Shown piece after piece: positions 1-7,311 of a stretch of DNA of 64,000 nucleotides; positions within the stretch are counted from its first letter, which is position 1, and each line of letters opens with the position of its first letter. The position numbers were made by a program, and so were the translations under genes. Origin of the DNA: UBA4615 sp044368415 (GTDB lineage Bacteria > Pseudomonadota > Gammaproteobacteria > Burkholderiales > Burkholderiaceae_E); assembly GCA_044368415.1 (NCBI GenBank), contig JBIPLJ010000003.1, positions 69,005 to 133,004 of the forward strand, written 5' to 3'. A model generated the notes under the pieces. The model ran no database searches. It saw only the letters and a program-made list of their open reading frames with translations, and had not been told where the DNA came from.

Positions 1-390
1 GTCGGCGACTTCCTGCTCGAGAAGGACCCGCTGTTCGCGCGGTTGACGCTGTCCGACGACGAGCTGGCGCTCTACCGACAGATCTTCGACAGCCTCGAGC
101 CGCAGGCGCCGACGCCGGACTTAGTGATCTACCTGCAGGCTCAGCCCGACACGCTGGTCGAGCGCGTGCGCCGGCGCGGCATCCCGATCGAGGCGTCGAT
201 CGGCGAGGAGTACCTGCGCGCGCTCGCCGACGCGTACAGTCGCTTCTTCCACCACTTCGACGCGGCGCCGCTGCTGATCGTCAACACCGAGCACCTGAAC
301 CCGGTGGAGCGCGACGCCGACCTCGAGTTGCTGCTGCAGCACGTGGCCGGCATGCGCGGTCGGCGCGAGTTCATCAGCCTCGCTCGCTGA
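1..390 (+). CDS. Deoxynucleoside kinase, 3' part only (window edge)
   Basis: The reading frame is open from the first base and ends in TGA, giving about 129 C-terminal residues. The stretch containing PDLVIYLQA, followed by an RRRGIPIE segment and the late APLLIVNT motif, matches the deoxynucleoside kinase family (dAK/dGK/dCK type), which phosphorylates deoxynucleosides for salvage. The P-loop lies outside the window, so nucleoside specificity cannot be judged. In many betaproteobacteria this gene sits in a folK-kinase-panB group. Here the next gene downstream is galE on the opposite strand, so that arrangement is not visible on this side. The gene is partial because the window starts inside it, not because it is broken. 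Confidence 0.85.
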   Translation, partial: VGDFLLEKDPLFARLTLSDDELALYRQIFDSLEPQAPTPDLVIYLQAQPDTLVERVRRRGIPIEASIGEEYLRALADAYSRFFHHFDAAPLLIVNTEHLNPVERDADLELLLQHVAGMRGRREFISLAR

Positions 391-411
391 CGCCCGCCTG
401 GCCCGCGCCGC

Positions 412-1431
412 TCAGCCGCGATAGCCGTCGGGGTTGCCGTGCTGCCAGCGCCAGGCGTCGGTGCACATCGCGTCGATGTCGAGCTTCGCGCGCCAGCCGA
501 GCAGCCGCGCGGCCTGTTCGGGGTCCGCGTAGCACGAGGCGATGTCGCCGGGACGCCGATCGACGATCCTGTGCGGCACCGGGCGGCCGCTGGCGCGCTC
601 GAACGCACGCACCATCTCGAGCACCGAGTAGCCGTTGCCCGTGCCCAGGTTCACCGCCCAGAAGCCCGGCGCGTCGAACACCCGGCGCAGCGCCGCGAGG
701 TGGCCTTGAGCGAGGTCGACGACGTGGATGTAGTCGCGCACGCCGGTGCCGTCCTGCGTTGGCCAGTCGCCGCCGAAGACCGCGAGCGACTCGCGCCGCC
801 CGACCGCGACCTGCGCGACAAAGGGCATCAAATTGTTCGGGATGCCGGCCGGGTCCTCGCCGATGCGCCCGCTCGGATGCGCGCCCACCGGATTGAAGTA
901 GCGCAGGTTGCCGACCGACCAGCGCGGATCGGCGGCCGCGAGGTCCTGAAGGATGAATTCGATGAACCACTTGGTGCGGCCATACGGATTCGTCGCGCCG
1001 GTCTTCGCGTCCTCGCGGATCGGCACCGACTCCGGGTCGCCGTACACCGTGGCCGACGAGCTGAATACGATGCGGCGCACGCCCGCGGCATCGAGGCAGC
1101 GCAGCAGCGTCACGGTGCCGGCGACGTTGTTGTCGTAGTAGGAGAGCGGCTTGGCGACCGATTCGCCGACGGCCTTCAAGCCGGCGAAATGGATGACCGC
1201 ATCGAAGCCGCGCTCGGTGAGCAGGCGAGTGAGCAGCGCCTCGTCGCGCAGATCGCCGACCACCAGCTCGGCGCGCCGGCCGGTGATCGCCGCAACCCGT
1301 TCGAGTGACTCGGGGCTCGCGTTCGAAAGGTTGTCGAGCACCACCACCTCGAAGCCGCCCTGCAACAGCTCGACGACCGTATGCGAGCCGATGTAGCCGG
1401 CTCCGCCGGTCACCAGAATCCTGCCGCCCAT
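412..1431 (-). CDS. galE: UDP-glucose 4-epimerase
   Basis: Interconverts UDP-glucose and UDP-galactose in the cytoplasm, supplying galactose for surface polysaccharides and the Leloir pathway. The N-terminus shows the Rossmann motif TGGAGYIGSHT. A SSSATVYG segment and a YGRTK active-site motif (Tyr-x-x-x-Lys) follow, as in short-chain dehydrogenase-type epimerases. At 339 residues it has the usual GalE length. I chose the ATG at 1431 because a GGGAG ribosome site lies about 7 bases upstream; the frame also has an ATG ten codons earlier at 1461. It is divergent from manC, and the two share a roughly 100-bp promoter region. Confidence 0.93.
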   Translation of the reverse strand: MGGRILVTGGAGYIGSHTVVELLQGGFEVVVLDNLSNASPESLERVAAITGRRAELVVGDLRDEALLTRLLTERGFDAVIHFAGLKAVGESVAKPLSYYDNNVAGTVTLLRCLDAAGVRRIVFSSSATVYGDPESVPIREDAKTGATNPYGRTKWFIEFILQDLAAADPRWSVGNLRYFNPVGAHPSGRIGEDPAGIPNNLMPFVAQVAVGRRESLAVFGGDWPTQDGTGVRDYIHVVDLAQGHLAALRRVFDAPGFWAVNLGTGNGYSVLEMVRAFERASGRPVPHRIVDRRPGDIASCYADPEQAARLLGWRAKLDIDAMCTDAWRWQHGNPDGYRG

Positions 1432-1530
1432 GCTTGCTCCCGTTCTTTCGACCGTGAACATGTTCCCATGCCGCCGCGACCCGACGCGTACAATTTGTCT
1501 CGTTTTTCACGTACCTCATCGGACCCGCCC

Positions 1531-2961
1531 ATGTTGCTCCCGGTCATCCTCTCCGGCGGCTCGGGAACCCGGCTCTGGCCGGTCTCGCGCGAAGCCTTCC
1601 CCAAGCCGTTCATGAAGCTCGGCGGCGAGCACAGCCTGTTGCAGCGCACGCTGTCGCGCTGCCTGCCACTGGCGGACGGCCGGCGCGTGGCGATCGTCAC
1701 GAACAAGGAGTACGTGTTCAAGACCCGCGAGGAGGTCGACACCCTGCCCGCTGCGCGCGGTATCGCCTGCACGCAGCTGCTCGAACCGATGGGCCGCAAC
1801 ACCGCGCCCGCGGTCGCGATGGCCGCGCTGTGGGCCGAGCATGTGTCCCCGGGTGCCACGCTGCTGGTGCTGCCCGCCGATCATCTGATCCCCGACGAGG
1901 CCACCTTCCAGGCAGTCGCGCGCACCGCCGCCTCGATCGCCCAGGACGGCTCGCTGGTGCTGTTCGGCATCCAGCCGACCGCGCCCGAGACCGGCTTCGG
2001 CTACATCGAGGCGGGCGACGCGGTCGCCGGCACCGATGCGCGGCGCGTGCGCCGCTTCGTAGAGAAGCCCGATGCCGCGCGCGCCACCGAGTTCCTCCAG
2101 GCGGGCAACTTCGTCTGGAACAGCGGCATGTTCTGCTTCACCGCGCGCGCAATCCTCGCCGCGCTCGAGGCCCATGCGCCCGACGTGCTCGCGCAGGCCC
2201 GCGCCACCTGGGAGGCGAGCCGCGAGGGCGCGAGCGACGATCGCGTCACCCTCGAGCCGACGGCGTTCGCCGCCTGCCGCGACGTGTCGATCGACTACGC
2301 CGTGATGGAGAAGGCGCACGATGTCGTGATGCTGCGCTCGACCTTCGGCTGGAGCGACATCGGCTCGTGGAAGGCGGTGGCCGAACAGTTCACACCCGAT
2401 GCCGACGGCAACACCGTGGTCGGCGAGGCGATGTTCGTCGGTTCGAGCAACACCCACGTGCAGAGCGACGACCGCCTGATCGCGGCGGTCGGCGTCGACA
2501 ATCTGCTGGTCGTCGACACGCCCGACGCGCTGCTGGTCGCGAGCAAGGACTCGAGCCAGCAGGTCAAGGAGATCGTCACGCGCCTGAAGCTGCGCGGACA
2601 TGAGTCCACCCGCCTGCACCGCACCGTCGCGCGCCCCTGGGGCACGTACACCGTTCTGCAGGAGGGCGCGCGCTTCAAGATCAAGCGCATCGAGGTCAAG
2701 CCCGGCCACACCCTGTCGCTGCAGATGCACCACCACCGCAGCGAGCACTGGATCGTCGTGTCCGGGACCGCAAAGGTCACCTGCGACGACAAGACCTTCC
2801 TGGTCGCGGCCAACGAGTCCACCTACATCCCGATCGGCACCCGCCACCGCCTGGAGAATCCCGGTGTGATGGACCTGGTGATGATCGAGGTGCAGTGCGG
2901 CGACTACCTCGGCGAGGACGACATCGTCCGCTTCGAGGACAAGTACGGCCGCACCGGCTGA
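1531..2961 (+). CDS. manC: Bifunctional mannose-1-phosphate guanylyltransferase / mannose-6-phosphate isomerase (type II PMI)
   Basis: Makes GDP-mannose from mannose-1-phosphate and GTP; the C-terminal cupin domain isomerises fructose-6-phosphate and mannose-6-phosphate. The N-terminus carries the pyrophosphorylase signature GGSGTRLWPVSRE and, further on, FVEKP. The C-terminal part shows the cupin pattern MHHHRSEHWIVVSGTA. Its 476 residues match the AlgA/ManC family. The frame is open further upstream, but the ATG at 1531 puts MLLPVILSGG at the expected N-terminus. A TACAAT hexamer at 1489-1494 could be its -10 box. With the divergent galE it suggests a nucleotide-sugar pair for exopolysaccharide or LPS; no other polysaccharide genes flank it here. 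Confidence 0.93.
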   Translation: MLLPVILSGGSGTRLWPVSREAFPKPFMKLGGEHSLLQRTLSRCLPLADGRRVAIVTNKEYVFKTREEVDTLPAARGIACTQLLEPMGRNTAPAVAMAALWAEHVSPGATLLVLPADHLIPDEATFQAVARTAASIAQDGSLVLFGIQPTAPETGFGYIEAGDAVAGTDARRVRRFVEKPDAARATEFLQAGNFVWNSGMFCFTARAILAALEAHAPDVLAQARATWEASREGASDDRVTLEPTAFAACRDVSIDYAVMEKAHDVVMLRSTFGWSDIGSWKAVAEQFTPDADGNTVVGEAMFVGSSNTHVQSDDRLIAAVGVDNLLVVDTPDALLVASKDSSQQVKEIVTRLKLRGHESTRLHRTVARPWGTYTVLQEGARFKIKRIEVKPGHTLSLQMHHHRSEHWIVVSGTAKVTCDDKTFLVAANESTYIPIGTRHRLENPGVMDLVMIEVQCGDYLGEDDIVRFEDKYGRTG

Positions 2962-2984
2962 CGCCTACCGCCCGGGCGCCCCCC

Positions 2985-3032
2985 GTCAGCCCGGGCGCCC
3001 GTCAGTCCAGGCGCCCGTCAGCCTGGGCGCTC
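2985..3032. repeat. Three 16-bp tandem repeats downstream of manC
   Basis: Three head-to-tail 16-bp units begin at 2985, 3001 and 3017, each starting GTCAG and ending in a GGGCGC-type core, with one to three differences between units. They lie between the manC stop and the phoB promoter and do not overlap a coding region. No function is evident. Confidence 0.8.
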
Positions 3033-3066
3033 CCCGCCGGGCCTCCTGCAATCCGGGCACGTACGG

Positions 3067-3095
3067 CTGTCATCCGATCGTCACCTCGGCGTCAT
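3067..3095 (+). promoter_or_regulatory. Pho box (three 11-bp-spaced half sites) upstream of phoB
   Basis: CTGTCAT at 3067, TCGTCAC at 3078 and GCGTCAT at 3089 are spaced exactly 11 bp apart, the helical repeat of PhoB binding sites (consensus CTGTCAT-N4-CTGTCAY). The array ends 34 bp before the phoB start codon. A -10-like CATACT/TACTCT overlaps the last half site. This implies autoregulation of phoBR under phosphate limitation. Confidence 0.75.
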
Positions 3096-3129
3096 ACTCT
3101 GCGGACACCTCTCCGCCGCAGACCCCCCC

Positions 3130-3816
3130 TTGACCGCGAAGATCCTCATCGTCGAAGACGAGCCCGCCATCCGCGAGCTCCTCGCGCTGAACCTGCGCCA
3201 TGCCGGATTCGAGCCGGTGCTCGCCGCGGACGCCGCCGCGGCGCGCCGCGAGATCGACGCCGCGTTGCCCGACCTGGTCATTCTCGACTGGATGCTGCCG
3301 GACCAGCCCGGCGTGGAGATCTCGCGCCGGCTGCGCGCCGACGTTCGCACCCGTCACCTGCCGTTGATCATGCTGACCGCGCGCTCTGCCGAATCCGACA
3401 AGCTCGGCGGCTTCGAGGCCGGGGCCGATGACTATGTGACGAAGCCCTTCTCGCCGCGCGAGCTGGTGGCGCGCGTGCGGGCGCTGCTGCGCCGGCGCGC
3501 CCCCGAGGCCAGCGACGAGCCGATCGAGGTGGCTGGCCTGCGCCTCGAGCCGCACACGTTCCGCGTCATCGCCGAAGGGCAGGCCTTGCGGATGGGGCCG
3601 ACCGAGTTCCGCCTGCTGCACTACCTGATGCGCAACCTCGATCGGGTGCTGTCCCGCAGCAAGCTGCTCGACGGCGTCTGGGGCGACCATGTCTTCATCG
3701 AGGAGCGTACGGTGGACGTGCACATCCGGCGGCTGCGGCTCGCGCTGCAGCCGAGCGGACACGACCGGCTGGTCGAGACCGTCCGTGGCGGGGGCTATCG
3801 CTTCCTGCCACAATGA
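3130..3816 (+). CDS. phoB: Phosphate regulon response regulator
   Basis: DNA-binding response regulator that activates phosphate-starvation genes once phosphorylated by PhoR. The receiver domain (about 1-120) shows the acidic pocket E9-D10, phospho-acceptor D53 (in VILDWMLPD) and K105 (in TKPFSPREL). The OmpR-type winged helix fills the C-terminal half, ending RTVDVHIRRLR and VRGGGYRF. Length is 228 residues, as usual. The start is TTG at 3130, the only start that gives the conserved MTAKILIVEDE N-terminus. It is followed by phoR with an ATGA overlap (3813-3816), so the two are translationally coupled. A Pho box sits immediately upstream. The pst operon it should control lies 10-15 kb to the right. 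Confidence 0.94.
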   Translation: MTAKILIVEDEPAIRELLALNLRHAGFEPVLAADAAAARREIDAALPDLVILDWMLPDQPGVEISRRLRADVRTRHLPLIMLTARSAESDKLGGFEAGADDYVTKPFSPRELVARVRALLRRRAPEASDEPIEVAGLRLEPHTFRVIAEGQALRMGPTEFRLLHYLMRNLDRVLSRSKLLDGVWGDHVFIEERTVDVHIRRLRLALQPSGHDRLVETVRGGGYRFLPQ

Positions 3817-5246
3817 ACGGCCCCGGACCGACCGCATCGCGTTTCGAGGTGATCCTCTTCCGCACCCTGCTCTACGTCGGCGCCACCACGCTCGCGGGGG
3901 CGGCGCTCGCGTGGCTGCACGCCCCGATGGCCGCGATGTGGGTGATGCTCGCCGGCCTCGCCGCGCTGGTCGTCTACCACGCCGCCTACCTCGCCCGGCT
4001 GCACCACTGGGCCGCCCTGCCGCGCCAGCGCGAGCTGCCGACCGGCTTCGGCCCCTGGGGCCATGCGTTCGACCGGATCAACCGCTACATGCGCCTGGAC
4101 ACCAACGAGCGTGCCGAGACGGCCGCCGAGCTCGAGCGCCTGCATGCTGCGGTCGACCTGCTGCCCGACGGCCTGGTGGTGCTCGACCGGTTCGACCACG
4201 TCCAGTGGAGCAATCGATCCGCCCAGGACCTGCACGGTATTTTCGGCACACGCCGCCCGATCGACCATTTTGTGCGCCAGCCCGAGTTCCTCGCCTACCT
4301 GCGCGAGGGCGACTTCTCCCGCTCGGTGACGATGGCGCTGCCGAGCACGCCCGGGCACCGCTTCGCGCTGAAGATCGTGCCGACCGACGACGCCTACCGG
4401 CTGCTGGTCACCCGCGACATCACCGAGACCAGCCGCCTCGAGCAGATGCGGCGCGATTTCGTCGCCAACGTCTCGCACGAGATCCGTACGCCGCTCACCG
4501 TGGTGGCCGGCTTCGTCGAGACCCTGCTCGAGATGGAACTGCCCGCCGAGGAGCGGCGCCGCTGCCTGGAGATGGTCCAGAAGCAAACCGCGACGATGCA
4601 GCGGCTGGTCGAGGACCTGCTCACACTCGCTACGCTCGAGAGCACCAGCCTGCCGCCCGAGCACACCGGCGTGCCGCTCGAGCCGCTGTTGCAGGCCGTG
4701 GTCGCCGACGTGCAGGCGCTGTCGGCCGGCCGGCACCCGATCGCGCTGCAGATCGAGAGCGCCGCCGGGCTGCGCGGCGCGCCGGCCGAGCTCGATAGCG
4801 CAGTCCGCAACCTGCTGACCAACGCGGTGCGCTACACCCCGGACGGCGGCACCATCACCGTCACTTGGCGGGTTGTCGAGGGCGAGGGCGTGCTGTCGGT
4901 GCGGGACACCGGCATCGGCATCGCGGCCGAGCACCTGCCGCGGCTCACCGAGCGCTTCTACCGCGTCGACCGCGGCCGCTCGCGAGACATCGGCGGTACT
5001 GGCCTCGGGCTGGCGATCGTCAAGCACGTCGCGCAGCGGCACCACGCGCGGCTGGAGATCGAGAGCCGGGTGGGCTACGGCAGCACGTTCGCGCTGCGCT
5101 TCCCGTCGGCGCGCCTCGCGAACGCTGCCTCGTTCGCGGCGGCCGCGGACCATCCGGGAGGCGAAACGCCGCACGGCTGGGACCGGTCACAGCCGCTGAC
5201 GGCCTCAGAGGCGGGTCGCGGCGCAGAAGCCGTGAACACACCCTAG
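3813..5246 (+). CDS. phoR: Phosphate regulon sensor histidine kinase
   Basis: Membrane histidine kinase that senses phosphate status through the Pst transporter and PhoU and phosphorylates PhoB. Two N-terminal membrane segments lie at about residues 13-35 and 40-58. A PAS-like region follows around 110-205. The H-box VSHEIRTPL has H222, then come the N-box (LLTNAVRYTPDGG) and the G boxes (DTGIGI, GGTGLGLAIV). The first 430 or so residues match PhoR. The last 40 residues after the kinase core are low-complexity and unlike PhoR. They run into the end of a truncated convergent gene, and the two stop codons share the palindrome CTAG. The tail may therefore be a by-product of a deletion at this junction. 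Confidence 0.92.
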   Translation: MNGPGPTASRFEVILFRTLLYVGATTLAGAALAWLHAPMAAMWVMLAGLAALVVYHAAYLARLHHWAALPRQRELPTGFGPWGHAFDRINRYMRLDTNERAETAAELERLHAAVDLLPDGLVVLDRFDHVQWSNRSAQDLHGIFGTRRPIDHFVRQPEFLAYLREGDFSRSVTMALPSTPGHRFALKIVPTDDAYRLLVTRDITETSRLEQMRRDFVANVSHEIRTPLTVVAGFVETLLEMELPAEERRRCLEMVQKQTATMQRLVEDLLTLATLESTSLPPEHTGVPLEPLLQAVVADVQALSAGRHPIALQIESAAGLRGAPAELDSAVRNLLTNAVRYTPDGGTITVTWRVVEGEGVLSVRDTGIGIAAEHLPRLTERFYRVDRGRSRDIGGTGLGLAIVKHVAQRHHARLEIESRVGYGSTFALRFPSARLANAASFAAAADHPGGETPHGWDRSQPLTASEAGRGAEAVNTP

Positions 5247-5938
5247 CGAGCAGCGGCTCTCGGCGGCTTGCGGATTTCGCGACGCCAGCCCGATGGTAGA
5301 ACCCGCAGATTGCGAAAACTCAGCCAAGTGCCGCGATCGGTCAGCAGGTAGGCGTTCATGCCGGAGGCGGTGTTGAGCGCGGGACCCAAGCCCGAGCCGG
5401 TCTCCTTGTACCAGGGGCCACGGGCCCGCTCGAGCTCGACGCCGGCCTTCTTCCAGTAGCGCAGCTCCGCGGCATGGGTGCCACTGCGGTCACCGCGCGA
5501 GATGAAGGGCGCCTGTGCCCGCTCGATGCGACGCAGCGCCTCGAGCGTGCCCTTCAGGCCGCAGACCTGCGCTGGATCGCCCTTCGGCCCGACAATCACG
5601 AAATCGTTGTACATGACGTCGAAGCGACGGGACGCGAAGCCCTCGGCGACGAAGCGCTGCTCGGCCGGCAGGTCGTGCACCAGCACCACGTCGGCGTCGC
5701 CGCGTCGCGCCGCATCGAGCGCCTGTCCGGTACCGAGCGCGACCATGCGCACCTCGATGCCGGTCTGCTTCGTGAATACGGGCAGCAGGTGCTTGAAGAG
5801 CCCGGACGGCTCGGTCGATGTGGTCGATGCCACCACGATGAAGGTCGACTGCGCCTGCACGGCGGGCGCGGCCGCCGCACACGCAGCCGCGTACGCGGCG
5901 AGCCGTACGCGCCGCCCGATTGATCGAATGAATGTCAT
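5243..5938 (-). pseudogene. Tungstate/molybdate-type periplasmic binding protein, C-terminally truncated (TupA-like)
   Basis: The N-terminal two thirds look like TupA, the tungstate-binding protein of an ABC importer: signal peptide (about 1-30, ending VQAQS), then VVASTTSTEPSGL, a GTGQAL segment, a DADVVLVH motif, FVIVGPKGDPA, SRGDRSGTH and the late GMNAYLLTDRGTW. In the family the chain continues for roughly 50 more residues. Here it switches after LRVL into an unrelated arginine-rich tail and stops. At 231 residues it lacks the last part of the binding lobe. The ATG at 5938 has AGGA upstream. No tupB or tupC permease or ATPase genes are nearby. I infer an orphan, probably non-functional remnant. 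Confidence 0.6.
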
Positions 5939-6046
5939 CTCGTCCTGTCCGCTTGCGGAGCCTTCGGATCGTGCCCACCAGCCCGGTCTCCGAGGAGCCC
6001 CGTGCGACAATCGACGCCCCTGGCTCCCACCCCGCGAGCGCCCCCC

Positions 6047-6676
6047 GTGACCATCGAGCTGCATGCCTGGAACACGCCCAACGGCCGCAAGATCAGCGTC
6101 GCGCTCGAGGAGATGGGCGTGCCCTACACGGTGTTCCCGATCGACATCGGCCAGGGCGCGCAGTTCGATCCCGCCTTCCTGAAGATCAGCCCGAACAACC
6201 GCATCCCCGCGCTCGTCGACCCCGAGGGCCCCGGCGGCGCACCGGTCAGCGTCTTCGAGTCAGGCGCGATCCTGCTGTACCTCGGCGAGAAGACCGGCCG
6301 CTTCCTGCCCGCCGACCTGCGGGCCAGGATCCCGGTCTACGAGTGGCTGATGTGGCAGATGGGTGGCTTCGGGCCGATGCCCGGCCAGGTCCACCATTTC
6401 CTCGGCGTACAGGACGAGCAGGACCGCCGCTATGGCCTCGAGCGCTACTCGAAGGAGACACGCCGCCTGTACGGCGTCGCCGACCGCCGCCTAGCCGAGG
6501 TCGAGTGGTTCGCCGGTGCCGAGATCAGCATCGCCGACTTCGCGATCATCGGCTGGGCCTGGCGCCACGAGAAGCACAAGGTCGACCTCGCCGAGTTCCC
6601 CAACGTGCGCCGCTGGTACGACGCGATGATGGCGCGGCCTGCGACTAGCCGGGGCTTCTCGGTGGCGCTGACCTGA
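6047..6676 (+). CDS. Glutathione S-transferase, nu class (YfcG-like)
   Basis: Cytoplasmic thiol-transferase or disulfide oxidoreductase using glutathione. The N-terminal thioredoxin-fold domain has WNTPNGRKI in place of the catalytic Tyr/Ser region, followed by ISPNNRIPALVD and FESGAILLYL, the glutathione-binding elements typical of YfcG/YghU proteins. An all-helical C-terminal domain ends with FPNVRRWYDAMMARPA. I placed the start at GTG 6047 (VTIELHAWNTPNG); the frame is open from another GTG at 6002 but the extra 15 residues are proline-rich and unlike the family. Its 3' end overlaps the convergent AhpD-like gene by 32 bp. The physiological substrate is unknown. Confidence 0.85.
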   Translation: MTIELHAWNTPNGRKISVALEEMGVPYTVFPIDIGQGAQFDPAFLKISPNNRIPALVDPEGPGGAPVSVFESGAILLYLGEKTGRFLPADLRARIPVYEWLMWQMGGFGPMPGQVHHFLGVQDEQDRRYGLERYSKETRRLYGVADRRLAEVEWFAGAEISIADFAIIGWAWRHEKHKVDLAEFPNVRRWYDAMMARPATSRGFSVALT

Positions 6677-7061
6677 AGCGCTCGTCGACCGGCACCTGGT
6701 AGCCGATCGCGAGCCGGTTCGTCTGGTTCGCGAGCGCCACCACCGCCATCAGCTCGCCGAGCATCGGCTCGGTCATCCCCTTGGCGCGGGCCGCGGCGGT
6801 GTGCGAGTGCAGGCAGTACTCGCAGTTGTTGGTCACGCTCACCGCCACATAGACCAGCTCCTTGGTCAGCGGATCAAGCGCTCCGGGCGCCATCACCGTC
6901 TTCACCTCCGACCAGACGCGGGCGAGCGTCGGCGGATGGTGGGCGAGCGCCTTCCACATGTTGTTGATCCAGTCCACCTTGCGGGTGGCCATGATGTCGT
7001 CATAGACGGCACGCACCTCGGGCGTTGCGTCCTCGTACTCGACCAGCTGCGTGATCGCCAT
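6645..7061 (-). CDS. Carboxymuconolactone decarboxylase / AhpD-like protein
   Basis: A 138-residue all-helical protein of the CMD/AhpD fold. The key motif is CEYCLHSH, a CxxC with the downstream His that gives AhpD-like members thiol peroxidase or disulfide reductase activity. A true decarboxylase would not need this cysteine pair, so a redox role is more likely than ring-cleavage metabolism. The start at 7061 is supported by a GAGGAG ribosome site 7-8 bases upstream; the frame extends further but without family-like sequence. It converges on the GST gene with a 32-bp overlap. No catabolic operon is present to hint at a substrate. Confidence 0.82.
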   Translation of the reverse strand: MAITQLVEYEDATPEVRAVYDDIMATRKVDWINNMWKALAHHPPTLARVWSEVKTVMAPGALDPLTKELVYVAVSVTNNCEYCLHSHTAAARAKGMTEPMLGELMAVVALANQTNRLAIGYQVPVDERFRSAPPRSPG

Positions 7062-7241
7062 CGTGTGCTCCTCGTCGTGTCCGTCGGCGCCGCGCGGCAC
7101 CGTCAGCCGATGATGCGCGTTCGGCGCGGCGCATGCGAGTGCGGTGCTCGTTGGCCGCGGCCGAGTGGGCTGGGCTAGACTCGGCCGACGCCTCCGCACC
7201 GCAGGTCACCACGCGGCGCGGCGGCACCAGTGCCGCGGACG

Positions 7242-7311
7242 GGACTCCGACCCGCTGATCCCGCCCCGATGACTCCGCCCCCGTGACTCCGACCCGATGA
7301 CTCCGACCCAC
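7242..7311. repeat. Five 14-bp tandem repeats across the start of the D-aminoacylase gene
   Basis: Units start at 7242, 7256, 7270, 7284 and 7298, consensus TGACTCCGACCCGA. The ATG at 7297-7299 spans the junction of the fourth and fifth units. Because 14 is not a multiple of three, earlier ATG/GTG codons in the array fall in other frames. Confidence 0.85.

Noticed and set aside
1457..1466. Palindrome GAACATGTTC between galE and manC
   Set aside because: A perfect 10-bp palindrome in a shared promoter could be an operator, but it is short, overlaps a possible galE start codon and no regulator is nearby to support it.
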